Origin: Cryptomeria japonica
Taxonomy: Eukaryota > Streptophyta > Pinopsida > Cupressales > Cupressaceae
Direction of reading: 5' to 3'
NCBI RefSeq assembly: GCF_030272615.1
Contig: NC_081405.1
Location: forward strand, 312,999,735-313,063,734
Length of the DNA: 64,000 bases
Shown here: piece after piece, positions 1-11,561 of the stretch
Layout: each line of letters starts with the position of its first letter
Position numbering within the stretch: position 1 is the stretch's first letter
Notes under the pieces: model-generated
What the model was told of the DNA's origin: nothing
Seen by the model: the letters and a program-made list of their open reading frames with translations, nothing else
Database searches by the model: none
Made by a program: the position numbers and the translations under genes

Positions 1-500
1 GGAAAACCCGGAAAGGAAAAAACCACGGTGGGAAACCCTACCCACAATCAGATGAATACTCTGTAGTAGTACTGTGAATAATTACAATGAGATTTGCACA
101 TGCAGAAAGACCAACAACCTAGGGCGCACTGGTCATCACAAAGAGAAGTCTCACCGACTTACAAAAACATCGGACTACAATCCGGAAAACAATGAACCAT
201 GAAAGTAGCATCTACTAATGCCTGATAGAGTTCTGGTTAAGCACTGATGTCTTCTTTTCAATACAAAACCTTTCCAACCTTCACCTAGATGATATGACTT
301 TATTCAGACTGAATTATTTCTTTGATAATGTAGAATTAACCAACCATTACCACCGCATAACAAATTACATGAATATGTCACCTATAAATACAAATGATCA
401 ACCTTATTGATAAGGTCGGCTAAACCCTAAACCCATAGACCCATGACTACAAAAATTACATCACATGATACCACGCGACCAATATTTTGATTTACATTAC
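1..500 (-). repeat. Left copia LTR, first part
   Basis: This stretch aligns by eye with the LTRs at 19705-20923 and 28141-29354; window base 1 corresponds to about base 159 of the latter. It is interrupted after 500 by the Ogre-like element and resumes at 16397. The undisturbed target in the sister LTR at about 20350-20372 reads gatttacattacatag with a single ATTAC. Confidence 0.85.
496..500. repeat. Target site duplication, left copy (ATTAC)
   Basis: ATTAC lies directly before the 5' LTR and is repeated at 16392-16396 directly after the 3' LTR. Sister LTRs without the insertion have a single ATTAC here, so the insertion boundary is firm. Confidence 0.9.
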
Positions 501-628
501 TATTACTGCATCATTTATCCTTCATAACAGGAGTAAATCACCCTATAAAATTTCATTCGGAGTCTTGTCTTTCTTGCAATGCCTCAGTTCAAGCCTTAGT
601 CCATTTGTAAATTGTCTTTAGATCAAAA

Positions 629-901
629 ATGTCGAGTTTTAGTAATTGGTCAAACTCTGTGAACACATTCAACCATTTTGAACCGGGTTCATTAGGTTCA
701 TTTAGGTTCCGCAAGTTATTAGGTGTCTTGGGGGTTTTTCATACTAACAATCTTTTAAAGTGTTTTACAGCGGTTCCTTATTGGTCTCATTCGGTGATGT
801 GTTATATCATTTCTCCAAGCGTTGAACTCTTTGAACCTAGTTCAAAAGGTTCAGACGTGTTCAATATGTTCAACACAATTCAAATGGTCAGTAGCACATG
901 A
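629..901 (+). other. Conserved 90-codon open frame in LTR, doubtful gene
   Basis: A 90-residue open frame is also open in the other LTR (11691-11963), with substitutions but no stop. It contains phenylalanine- and serine-rich text produced largely by the repeated GTTCAA/TTGAAC hexamers. I recognise no domain. Because the LTRs are recent duplicates, conservation between them is weak evidence for coding. Confidence 0.2.
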
Positions 902-1010
902 CATAGTTAATCCTTTCAGAAAAGATTTCTCTTGGGCGCAGTGTACACCTTGAACTACTTGAACCTCAATGAAGTCTGTTCAGAATGTTCATGTGTGCTC
1001 AAATTTGGTG
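650..1010. promoter_or_regulatory. Cluster of TTGAAC/GTTCAA hexamers in LTR
   Basis: About twenty TTGAAC, GTTCAA, TTCAAC or GTTCA(T/G) motifs occur in both orientations within 360 bp near the start of the 5' LTR. The matching cluster in the 3' LTR lies at about 11710-12070. The position corresponds to U3, so a transcription factor binding array is possible. This is inference from motif density only. Confidence 0.35.
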
Positions 1011-1468
1011 GATCCCATGAGTTAAAAGATTTGATGGTGCATTAATTGCCAAGTATGAGGAAGGCGAACCATATCTTGGGTGACGTCAATTGTTGGAGTT
1101 TTGAAGCAAGTAATCATTTCGAGAACTGATGGTTATTTCAAAAATGCTACCATGCATTCAATGCCTGTGTGCGATGTCCAATCCACAAGCTCAATACACT
1201 TAAACTGACGATTGAAATTATTGCACTTAATAAGTCCATATTATTTCTCCTTCTATAAGGTATGAGAGGATTTATTCTCTGAAAAATTTGTTCCTCATCA
1301 TTGCGGTGCTATTTTTCTTGGATAGAAGGTTTGTTTGCTGGTAGTCGTCCGGTTGCTCTCAGCTGTGAAGGTGAGTCCATTTCTTGTCCTCTCCAGTGAT
1401 TTTTTCTTGCATTTCTTCTCTTGTAGTAAATTTTGCTGAAGGAAAATAAGTCTTGTCATTCATGAATT

Positions 1469-4400
1469 ATGAAGTCCACATTGCACCTGTTCGAGAATGT
1501 TTTTAGTCTTGCATGTACAGAGCCCATAGTCAGCGATACCGACCTTAAAGGGGAAAATATTGAAGTTTTAAAAGAAAGGGTGTTCAAGGGAATTGATGGT
1601 TCTTTTGGTGTGGAAGTTTTGAGTAGTTGTCTCATAGAGGCAGCAACCTTTCTCCCAGCTATCCCTTGCCCAAAATTGGTTAGGGAATGTATTGCTAGGT
1701 ATGATCCAGCCTCCGAAACCATCAGGAGAGACAATGGTGAAACCCTCCGTGCCATTAACCACGAAGTAATTTCCTCTATTTTCAAGCTACCTGACTACCA
1801 GTTCTCAAACTTTTCTCCCACCCAGTCAATCACCGAGTTCAACAAAGATAGAACTGGGCACCCAAATAACGCAGCAAAATATTGGTTGAAGGTTCCTCAA
1901 ATGGGTGGTTCCAGATTGCCCAAGAATCCCAATAAGAATCATATGTTGCCTCACATTCACGATGTCATGTTACTGTTACACCGAGTCAGAGGCTTTGCGG
2001 AAGCCTACAGTTTCGACGAATGGATTTATTGCTATGTGCAGCTAGTATTAGAAGGGAAGCAATACCTTCATTGGGTAGAGCTAATTGTCGATTCAATGAG
2101 GAAGCAGCTGAGTATGGCCAAACAGTTTAAGAAGAATTTCTTCATGTCTTCATATCTTATATATTGTTTGGCATGTGTTAAGGAGATAGTTGGAATACCT
2201 AGATAGCCCACTGAGGAGGATATCCTCGTATATGATTTTTACCCTATGTTGCAAAAGGATAATGCCTTGCAAGAGTTTAGGAGGGTACACAATGCCTTTC
2301 TGGCAGATTTGTGCTATGAATTGAAGAATATAAAAACCAAAAGAATTTTTGAGGATGCACAGGCACTGGTGAAGAGGTTTGGCAGCTTCTTTATCCAGTT
2401 TACTCGCATCTGCTATATGAGGATAGGTGGTTTTGAGGAAGAGCCCTTCAAGCTTCCTCAATCTTGTGCAAATTGTTTTGTTTTAGCAGAGGTATGTAGG
2501 CAGCTGACTACTGTGATTAAAAAGGCTCAACCCAGAGACAAATGGGAGGGTCATTTTCCCATTCAGTTAGGTATGCTATCCTACAGTTCAATGTCAGACA
2601 CTTTGAGTATTGGAGTGGACCTAAAGAATTTCAATTTTCCCCTATACCATGAAAGGAAAGGTTTTGATAATAAGGGTTTCTCCTGAAGTCTTGGTCTAAT
2701 GTCGTATCTCTCAATTCCACAATTAGAGGACTTCTGGGAGGATTGCAGTGATGAACTCAAGGTGTTCAAAAGGGGAAACATGAGGATGGTGTTGGAGCAA
2801 GCCATTTCATTACAGGTAAAGTTTGACATAGACGGGCTTGAGGAAGATTATCTAGAATTGTTTGAACCTGGATACTTAGTTCAAGTCGAAACCGAAGTGT
2901 CTTGTATCAATTGGAGTGAGGAAGAAGAGGATGATATACAGCTGAAAACAAAAAGGGTTTTGGAGAGAACCACGGAATGGATTGAAAGGAAGAATGCAGT
3001 GAAATTAGGCACCAAGTCTAACTCTGCGAGAAATAGTGAGGTTACTCTGCATTCACCAAAGCATTTTTCTAATAATGCTTCTATGCCTGTTCATGTAGGT
3101 AAGGATAAAAAGTCGCCTCAGGTTACACACAAGTCTAATCTAGCTTTGGATTTCTCCACTCCTCGGCATACCCGATCACAAAGTGCTTCTCATAGAAGGA
3201 TGGATCAAGCTAAGGATATAGAGGTGAAGGATAAGATTCTAGAAGCTTAGTTATTTGAGGTTGAAGATCTGGACAGTGACATTGCTAATGCCCTGGATTC
3301 CCTTGCGGTTACCATAGCTATGACACCACCCTCCAAAATGATTGAAGGAGCAACTAGTTCCATCACAACCCCTAAGTGGCTGACCACTTTGGTGAACAGA
3401 AAATGGAGTTCCATTCTTGTGACTATTCCAATTCAAGATATGGTCGTTAAGTACACAGAGAAGGGCCCCAAGCCAAAAAGGTTCAAAACAACTGCTCGAT
3501 TGGATAGTGATGAAGGGACCGAAAAGTGGGTTGCCGAGATTGCTTCATACAAGCCCAAGGAAGAGGACAAGGAAGTCAATGTAGAAGATTTTGAGGTCAC
3601 TAAGGTGGAGCTGGGAAACATGAGTAGAGATTCAGATAATCATTTCTTCCAGGTATCTGTAAATAAAATGCTCACCAGGTCGAAGAAAGATGGGTGGGAA
3701 AAGAGAGAGCTAAAGCGACATATAAGCATCCTTGCTCAATTCATTGGAAGCATCGGTTGCTTCAAAGTACTTCCTATATCCCATGCTATAGAGAGCTTTG
3801 ATCCCACTTCACTAGAAAATAAAAAGCTAATGAGTTAGGTTCAACGAGCTAAAAGCATTGCAGAGGCTATTGAAAGATGGATTGAAGGAGTAATTAAAGA
3901 TGGAGAAAAGTATATCATGAACTCCCAGAAATTATGTGATGAGATGTTGAGCCTCATTGGGGAGGTTCAAAACCAGGTTTTGCCATGGGAGAAAGAGGAA
4001 CACAAACAGGAGAATGTCTTGCCTATTCTCACTAAAATAGAAGAATACAGAGTTACCAAGTTTTTGACAGAACATTCAATCCAGCTGGTAACAGATGAAT
4101 GTCAACTCTTCATGTTGAAGAACACCATAATGTGGTAGGTGCTCACCTTCAAATCTGTGATCTTCGATGCTAAGGCTTCTATGTATGAACTCCAAGACCT
4201 CCAATGTAGTTTAGCTAATGACAACAAGGTGGTTAATCTTGACCATGATTGGCAGTTGGGGATTTGCGGGCTGAACATGTAGGATGCGATAAAAGTTTTT
4301 AGGATATACATGGAGAAAATCAAAGCCAAGGGTAGTTTCACTCCTGAGGATATAATGCGGGTTGCTCAGATCGAATCCATGACGTTTATCGGTAACGATC

Positions 4401-4570
4401 AGTTACCGAAGCATTCTGAAAAGATGGTGAAGCACAGATGGAACAAAGAAGTGGCCAAGGCAAAAATCAATGCTGTGAAGGTTCCGAACCAATCAATAAT
4501 CCAAGAACTCACAACTGCCCATGATGCCCAGGAAAGTGGAGAAGAAGATGATGATGGGAAAGCAACATAA
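1469..4570 (+). pseudogene. LTR-borne long ORF, 5' LTR copy
   Basis: Open segments run from an ATG at 1469 to a TAA at 4570, separated by stops at 2204, 2684, 3248, 3836, 4136 and 4281 among others. The protein would be about 1000 residues, with a globular first half and a lysine/glutamate-rich second half ending in an acidic tail. I do not recognise a named domain. A related ORF lies at 37842-40730: both have an NGE(T/A) segment followed by a helix and, later, a GFE...LP segment before EVCRQL/EIVRQL-like text. Comparison with the 3' LTR shows several stops arose by CAG to TAG or CGA to TGA. It is probably an accessory ORF of this element family rather than a host gene. Confidence 0.7.
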
Positions 4571-4892
4571 TGCATTGATCAAGGCCCTATTTTTATGTAT
4601 CTTTCATGTTTATGCAAAAGACTTCGGGACATCTGTCCCAATTATACTCTGTTAGTTTCATAACTGATTTAGAGAAGGTCGGGTTTTCAGGGAGACCTCC
4701 TCTATTCTAAAAACTATAAATTAGACTAAGATGGACGGGATAAGGGTTAGATTTTGGTTAGAAGTTTGTTATTTTTTACTTAGTTTCTTTTTGTTTTGAG
4801 AAGTGTTGTTTTGTTGAAGGAAGTCATCAGACTTTAAAGATCTGGAATTGAAAAGGGATTTATAGATGTATTGATTGTGTCTTTATTACATA

Positions 4893-4918
4893 ATATATAT
4901 ATATATATATATATATAT
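4893..4918. repeat. TA microsatellite
   Basis: An uninterrupted TA run sits in the distal 5' LTR. The 3' LTR has a longer version at about 15803-15840, so the tract has changed length since insertion. Confidence 0.9.
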
Positions 4919-5476
4919 AAAGGATCATATTGTTTTGTGAGAAAGAGAAACCTTTGATTTTTGAATTTGCGTAGTGATATATCTTTGCATATGTTGATCT
5001 AAATCAAATGATAGTGATCGCCTTTCCAGTGCAGAATATTATTATTTTTCTGAGATTCCTTCCTGTGAATGTTTAAAAGATTCGTGTTTTGGAAGGAGAT
5101 TTCCTCTCTCTTATCTATTTTTATGAATTGTAAAACTGGTGTTCTGAACTTTGTTTCAGCCACTTTTATTTCTCGTATTGAAGCATTAAGAAAAACCTAT
5201 TTTTCCTTGAAATATGTGTAGATCATTAGCCTCTCATCTAAGAATGAGGTAGGTAGCCTTATGTATTTTCAGGTTAAAAGCATACCAATTGAAAATAAAA
5301 TAGATTATTCCTTGAATAAGTACCGAAGGGAGCTGTACCTATCAAAAAATTCAGAGGGAAGAAGTATATGTTACACATAGCCAACTGTATAGTGAACTTT
5401 TGTCTTTAAAAGAAGGCGACAAAGTGAAAAATTCATTAATTTAAAGAAAGGCAAAATCCGTTCGCTAACAGATTTT

Positions 5477-5495
5477 TGGTGACTCAGCTGGGAAC
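5477..5495 (+). other. Primer binding site, tRNA-Arg-like
   Basis: TGGTGACTCAGCTGGGAAC begins six bases after the 5' LTR. It resembles the complement of plant tRNA-Arg 3' ends (TGGCGACTCCGCTGGGA), the primer reported for Ogre/Tat elements, with two differences in the first 17 bases. Confidence 0.7.
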
Positions 5496-5657
5496 AAATA
5501 AGTCGAACATTCAATAAACCAGCATGCCACAGGAATGATAGAATTGAACTCATAATCAACAATATCCACAGTTTTACTTTGTTTGAGACAAATTTTCGTA
5601 ACTCAGGAACATCGCTAAGGTCAAAAGTTTTTCTTAGAGATCTTAGGAACCCTAGGG

Positions 5658-7148
5658 GTGACAACATTGGATTCTCATCCTTATACCAGATCACAAAGGA
5701 GAGAGGGAGTAATTGATAATTATTTTGAGGAATTGCAAGGGTTATCATTTGCCACAAATTTCACTCCCAAAAGAAACACTAAAAGTAGGCCTTCCTCTCC
5801 TACCAAGATCACTCCTATACCTTCCTCTTCAAGCCATTGGCAGGCACTAACACTTACTGGAGTTCAAGCTCCTCCTCTTGTAACTATTTTCCCTATTTTC
5901 ATTATGGCCTAACCATGGGGTGCTGCAGTCGAACCTCTTGCCCTCGAAGCTCATAATCCACTTCCAAAAGGAGAAAGGGATGTTCTACCTAGGTTTAATC
6001 GAGATGGAAATGTCTTAGTTGAGGAACACTTGAATTCTTTTAATGTAGCTACTGGGATACTGGCGATACAATTTGAGGAAGTGGTTGTTAGGCTTTTTGC
6101 TCAAACTCTTACTGAAGGGGTAGTGGATTGGTTTAGTCATCTGTGAGCGGGATCTATAACTAATTGGCAAACAATGAAAATCGCTTGTGAGAAAAGGTTC
6201 AAGAGCGCTGATGATGAACACTCACTACTGGCTCAGCTCACACAAATGAAAAAAGAAATTCGTGAGCCAATGAGAGACTATGTAGCCAGGTATAATAAGA
6301 TTATCCATAAAACTCCCTAGGCTAAAAGACCAATTGCTGACAATCAATAATGTTTCTTTATAAACTCCATGCCTCTCGATGTTGGTTTCCACCTCAGAAG
6401 AAATAGGTTAGCTGGTCTTGAGACTGCACAAAATGAAGCTATAAAACTCGAAGATGACTTAATAACAACCGATAAATGGAGAAAGGATGTGCAAATTCAT
6501 CAAGGGAAACCCCAAGCTTCCACCTCTTCAACTGATCTAGTTGTTCAAAGGCTCGTCAATGATATGATTGCTTTGAAGAGGCAGATACTGAAACCTGGAG
6601 TTTCCTACCCACAACCCTATCAAGATATAAGCAGAAAGACCCCAAACCAGTATAATTATGGACGATCTTTGTAGTTGCCTGCTACCCCACAAAGATTACA
6701 AATAGAGGCTCCTCCTGAGAAGGGTGCTATGTGCTCTTTTCACCTTACTACAGACCATGATGGAGGTTCTTGTTCAGATATGATAAGACATGTTCAAATG
6801 AAAAACACAAAGGATGAACTAGCTGAGTTCTCTGAAGCAGAGAAAATTCAAGAGGTACCTAGCGACTCTGGATCATTCTACCTTGAATATGAGTCAGATT
6901 CAAAAAGAGGTGGTAATATTTTGGCAACTCTTGAAGATCCCACGTGTGCAATCCTTACAAGAAATCAATAGAGCTCCCAGCCTGCTCCTTTCGTGAGCTC
7001 TTCTGGAGCTAATTACAAAGGTAAAGACCCCACAAGTAATGGTTTTCCTTCTCATGCAAAGACCCCTGAGGTTAAGATTTAGCAAAGGAATCTTGAAAGT
7101 AAAAATAGTTCTTCTCCTTCCCCCTCCTTTGACATAATTGAGTTTTGT
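5658..7148 (+). pseudogene. gag: Gypsy gag, broken
   Basis: One frame reads through from 5658 with stops at 5910 (TAA), 6144 (TGA), 6318 (TAG), 6348 (TAA), 6672 (TAG), 6969 (TAG) and 7080 (TAG). The middle contains a typical retrotransposon gag helix region (ORF text VVDWFSHL, YVARYNKII), matching the retrotransposon gag fold that builds the particle. A C-x2-H-like segment follows near 6730 (MCSFHLTTDHDGGSC), where gypsy gags have a zinc knuckle. The frame continues without shift into the protease, as in elements that make a gag-pol fusion. Confidence 0.8.
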
Positions 7149-7154
7149 AAAGCT

Positions 7155-7718
7155 TTGACTGTTCAACTTTCCACTATAGAATATTTGAAACTGAACCCGA
7201 AGGAACTAGAGAAATTGGTCAAGTATGTAAAAGGAGATTCTTCTTCAGACTCCTTAGTGCATGAATGTGTGGGGCTTAGTGATTTGTTTACTGTTGAAAA
7301 ACCTGTGTCTGTCTCATGCCCTTCCACTAACATGGTTAATCCCTATGCTTTTCATAATGCTGAAGATAGGCTTGAAATTGAGGTTTTGAAACCTGAACCT
7401 TTCTACATATCCCTTCTCCTAAATGGTCAAAAGCTTAGCAATTGTATAATAGATTCAGGAGAATCAGATAACATAATGCCTTCATTTGTTGCTAGGTCCT
7501 TAGGTTTAACTCTTACTAAGACATTTGGGAGATGTTATTCAATGGATGGAAAGAAGGTCCCTCTTATTGGACAGGTAAAGGATGTCTAGGCAGTGCTAGC
7601 AGCATGTCCTGATAAAAGGGTAAAATTGACTATTCTGGTTGCTGACATTCCAACAAGTTATGGGATGCTTTTGAGTAGAACTTTTTGTAAGGAAATTGGA
7701 GGTGAAATTAAGATGGAC
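7155..7718 (+). pseudogene. Retroviral-type aspartic protease
   Basis: The same frame as gag is kept. The catalytic signature DSGESDN is encoded at 7452-7472, preceded by hydrophobic strands and followed by the FVARSLGL segment typical of retropepsins. Its role would be cleavage of the gag-pol precursor inside the particle. The frame is stopped by TAG at 7587 and again near 7718. The first stop replaces what is probably glutamine. Confidence 0.75.
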
Positions 7719-7913
7719 TAGTCAGAAGCTATCATTCCACTCGGGAAACAAAAAATTAAACTTGAACCTAAGCCAAAAAATAAATACACAGTCTTTCCCT
7801 CTGATAATCCTAAGGCTCAGATTCTATTTCAAGAATGTAAATTTGGAAACTGTCTCATCCTTGCACCCAATGAAAAAGAGTTTAAAGAAGAAGTTGATGA
7901 AGATGGCGGATTA

Positions 7914-8290
7914 TGGCATATGGAATTTGATGGAAGTTGTGCCAATTCTGGCTCTGGAGCTGGGGTAGTTTTGCTCTCCCCAAATGGTAACATTTTTTCT
8001 TTTTCTTTCAAGTTGTATTTTAAGAATACTAATAATACTGCGGAGTATGAGGCATTATTGTTAGGATTAAATGAAGCCAAGTGTAAAGGTATTATCTCAA
8101 ATTTAAGGGGCATGCAGAGTTGATTGTCAGACAGGTGAGAAATGTCTATTTAGTTAAAAATGATAGATTGAGACATTATAGAAATAGAGTTTGGGATAAG
8201 ATAGAATTTTTTGATGTCTTCTCGATTGAAGCTATACCAAGGGATCAAAATAGTAGGGCAGATTCATTGGCTGTTTCAGCCTCTCTTTTG
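7914..8290 (+). pseudogene. Archaeal-type RNase H placed before RT
   Basis: The segment FDGSCANSGSGAGVVLLSP (from 7926) carries the first catalytic Asp. NTAEYEALLLG (about 8031) carries the Glu, and IPRDQNSRADSLAVSAS (about 8235) the last Asp. This is the archaeal-type RNase H found as the second RNase H in Tat-clade elements. The motif that normally reads GDxELIV here reads GHAELIVRQ, so one catalytic Asp is replaced by His. A small deletion near 8090-8100 shifts the frame. The domain precedes the reverse transcriptase, while in the intact element at 54790-62289 it follows RT and RNase H. Confidence 0.8.
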
Positions 8291-8399
8291 TTACCACACC
8301 CAAACTTTAAGGATGATTCATATAGGATTGAAATGATTTATAGGCCTAGTGTCCCTGATAATGTAAGCCATTGGCAAGTATTTGATACAGATGCTTAGA

Positions 8400-9540
8400 T
8401 CAAAGACTTTCTAGAATGCGCTCATTCATTCTCCCAATCATATTTTGAAGGTTCTGAAAATAATTGCAAGGAATTTAGTCCGAATTTGGGTGCTGATTCT
8501 GAAAACAATTTCATTCAGCTTAAAGGGAACAAAATTCCGAAAGGGCTAGTGACTTTGGAGAGATTTTTCACCCAAAATGATGCATTCATAGGCAAGAAAT
8601 CTCTTGAGGATGATGGGAAAGGAAGTTGTGAAAAGATTAATCTAGGTGATGAATCTAATCCTAAGGTGGTAACAATTGGCAAATGTTGCTCCTCTAAGGA
8701 AAAATGAACTCTTAGTGGGCTATTGAAGGAATACATTGATGTTTTTGCTTGGTCCTATGATGATTTTAAGGAGTTTAGGGATGGGCATTTTCAACATCAA
8801 ATCCCGTTGAAGCCTGACATTTCTCCTTTCAGACAAAAATTGAGAAATTTTAATCCCATGATGGCAGACGCAATTTTGAAGGAAGTAGATAAAATGCTTA
8901 AAGCCAGAATCATATATCCAATTCATCACTCTACTTGGGTAGCCAACATTGTGCTCGTGAGGAAGAAGAATGGGGAGATTCAGATTTTTGTAGATTTTTG
9001 CAACTTGAATCAGGCAAGTCTTAAGGACAACTACGCCTTACCCAATATGGATCATATTCTGTAGATGGTGTCTGGGTCAGAAATGATGTCGATGTTAGAC
9101 AGTTTTTCTGGTTACAATCAGATTAGTGTTGCAAAGAATGAACAACACAAGACAACCTTCATCACTCCATGGGGAACATTTGCATATAATCCTATGCCAT
9201 TTGGTTTAATAAATGCTGGAGCAACCTTTTAGAGGGCCATGGATTCTTCTTTTAAGGATTTTCATGACAGAATTATTGTTGTTTACTTAGACGACTTGAC
9301 AATGTTTTCTAAAGAAAGGAAGAATCATCTCAAGGATCTAAGGGCAAATCTGCAATGCTGTCATGAGCATGGAATCTCCTTGAACCCGAAGAAGTCAGTT
9401 TTCTATGTAACTGAGGGTAAATTATTGGGGCATATCATTTCAAAAGAAGGTTTCAAGATTGATCCAGAGAGAGTAAATGTAATTCAACATCTCAGCTTTC
9501 CTTCAAATCGGACTGGAGTAAGATCTTCTTCAGCCAGGTG
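8400..9540 (+). pseudogene. pol: Gypsy reverse transcriptase
   Basis: The frame is that of the distal RNase H segment, with TAG stops at 8396, 9062 and 9231 and a TGA at 8705. RT motifs are clear: FVDFCNLNQASLKDNYALP (near 8990), SFSGYNQI (near 9100), MPFGLINAGATF (near 9195) and the catalytic YLDD at 9284-9295. The stops at 9062 and 9231 lie where glutamine is expected (LPxxDxILQxV, ATFQRAM). It would copy element RNA into DNA in the cytoplasmic particle. The frame shifts near 9505. Confidence 0.9.
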
Positions 9541-9559
9541 AATTTCTTAAGATGGTTCA

Positions 9560-10060
9560 TGCCCGAATTTGCAGAAACTACCAAATATATCATTAGCCTG
9601 TTGAGCAAAAGGCATCCTTTCAAATGGACTAAAGAATCCAAATAAGCTTTTGAAAAAATCAAGGGTTCAGTTATAAATGCGCCTACTCTCATCAACCCGA
9701 ATTTCAAAAAGGATTTCATTTTATACTGTTACGCCTCAGAACATACAATGTCTGGAATACTATTACAAATGGATGAATCTAGGATAGAAGAACCTATAGG
9801 GTTCATGAGCGTTCCACTCAAGAAGCATGAGCTTAAGTATTCGCTTTCAGAGAAACAAGCCTTTGTTGTGGTCAAAGCTGTAAAACAATTTCAGTATTAC
9901 ATTTTGCACTCTCACTCTATGGTTTTTGTTCCAGATTCCGCAGTGAAAAGCATTTTAACTTAGCAAGAGGTTGGACTCAATAAAAGAGCAACATGGGTAA
10001 CAAAAATCCAGGAATATGATCTAGACATTCGCCCTACAAAGACAGTCAAAGGACAAGGCT
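9560..10060 (+). pseudogene. Gypsy RNase H following RT
   Basis: Readable text includes FILYCYASEHTMSGILLQ (from about 9718), LSEKQAFVVVKAVKQFQYY and the connection to EYDLDIRPTKTVKGQGL. This is the ordinary gypsy RNase H that follows the RT thumb. The first catalytic Asp, usually in YxDAS, is replaced: the text reads YCYASE. A TAG at 9961 sits where glutamine would be. It is in frame with the integrase downstream. Confidence 0.75.
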
Positions 10061-10159
10061 TATGTAAATTGATAGCAGAAAATAAGGTTGAAACAGGAAA
10101 AGAGTTACCATTGACCCTGTTTATTGGATTACAAGATACCTGATTTTCTGATGTGGCCT

Positions 10160-11393
10160 ACTATTTGACTTATGGCAGCTGCCCAAGTCATTTGTCAGTG
10201 AAGGAGCAAAGGAATCTTAAGTTAAAGGCTACTAAGTATGTTATTTGGCAGGATGTCCTATACAAAAAAGGTTTGGATGGAACATACTTAAGGTGTGTGG
10301 ATAAGCCTCAATAGCAAAAACTTCTGGAGGCTTATCATGATGAAGCCTGTGGTGGGCATTTCTCATCCTCTGTAACTACCTTCAAGATTTTAAGGAATTG
10401 CTTTTATTGGCCTGGCATGTTTCGAGATGCGTATATTTATGTTAAGGAATGTGAAAAATGCCAAAATTTTTCTGGGAAACCATATTTAGTGGCTTTGCCT
10501 CTAAGGCCTATGGTAATAGATGAACCCTTCAAACAGTGGGGTATTGATTTCATTGGGCTGATAAATCCTCATTCCAGTGCTGGGCATATGTACATTTTGA
10601 TAGCAACTAATTATTTTACCAAATGGGTGGAGGCTATTCCCACCAAAAAGGCAAACTCAGAGGTCGTGTGTAAATTTCTCAAAGATTGCATCCTAGTCCG
10701 TTTTGGAGTTTCTCAAAAGATTGTTGTAGATAACGCAATGTATTTCTCCTTTGAAGAACTAACTATGTTTATCTATGAACATCAGATTACCCTCTCACAT
10801 TCCTCTAATTACTTTCCACAAGGTAATGGACTGGCAGAATCAAGCAACAAGAACTTGATAGCAATTATGAAGTTGGTTGACGAAAATGCTCGAAATTGGA
10901 ATATGAAGGTATATGAAGCTTTATGGGCAGACATAATTATGCCTAAAAGAGCCATCGGAATGACACCTATTGAGCTTGTGTATGGGATCGACACAAAACT
11001 TTCTTTACCCCTGGAATTGTTAGCAGCCAAGCTTCAGACAGTAGTGGAGGATTCTTTTTTTCAGAATGCTCTAGAGAAGAGGGTTATGTATCTAATGAAG
11101 TTGGAGGAGGAAAGAGAGATGTTGGTGGATAGAATTATGGAGCATTAGAACAGAGTGAAGAGGATTTTTGACATGAGAGCTCGACCAAGAGGTTTCCTTA
11201 AAGGAGATGAAGTACTATTATGGGATAAAAGGAAAGAACCAAAGGGTGCCCACAGCAAATTTGACTCATTATGGAAAGGCCCATTCAAGATCTGCGAAGT
11301 GGTGGGATAAAATGCTTTTAGACTCAACTATTCCGATGGAATGGTTATGCTCTATACTTACAATGGGCAAGATCTCAGGCTCTACAAACTGTG
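10160..11393 (+). pseudogene. Gypsy integrase
   Basis: A zinc-binding region H-x3-5-H...C-x2-C is visible (AYHDEACGGHF to CEKCQ, about 10330-10470). The DDE core is complete in motif: WGIDFIG (about 10540), VVDNAM (about 10727) and QGNGLAESSNKN with the Glu at about 10840. A C-terminal strand region ends with LRLYKL and TGA near 11393. TAG codons interrupt at 10312 (before the zinc motif) and 11146, and TAA near 11310. The domain would insert the cDNA into chromosomes; the broken frame makes this copy inactive. Confidence 0.88.
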
Positions 11394-11561
11394 AAACCTA
11401 TGGTTGGGATTTCCTGTATATAGTAGTTTAGGTGTTTTGTTTTGTGTTTGTTTAGGTGTAGGTCTTCCTTTGTTCCCTTGTCTATTTTTAGTCATGCAAA
11501 ACTAGAGATTTAGATTTCTTTGCGTATTCCTTTGCAAAATACAATCCCCAGTCAGAGCCAA
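11394..11561 (+). other. Noncoding tail between integrase and 3' LTR
   Basis: This T-rich stretch holds no gene. A typical purine-rich primer directly before the 3' LTR is not recognisable; the bases before the LTR read ccccagtcagagccaa. Confidence 0.5.

Larger units (their letters stand above)
501..5470 (+). repeat. 5' LTR of the Ogre-like element (4970 bp)
   Basis: It starts TATTACTG, where the 3' LTR has TGTTACTG (G to A in the terminal TG), and ends CGCTAACA. The outer part (about 650-1010) is dense in TTGAAC/GTTCAA hexamers. The middle (1469-4570) carries a long ORF remnant. The last 900 bp are AT-rich with a TA microsatellite at 4893-4918 and no gene that I can see. Confidence 0.92.

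Noticed and set aside
5477-5495. tRNA gene remnants at primer binding sites
   Set aside because: Only the complement of a tRNA 3' end is present, with no cloverleaf; these are primer sites next to LTRs.
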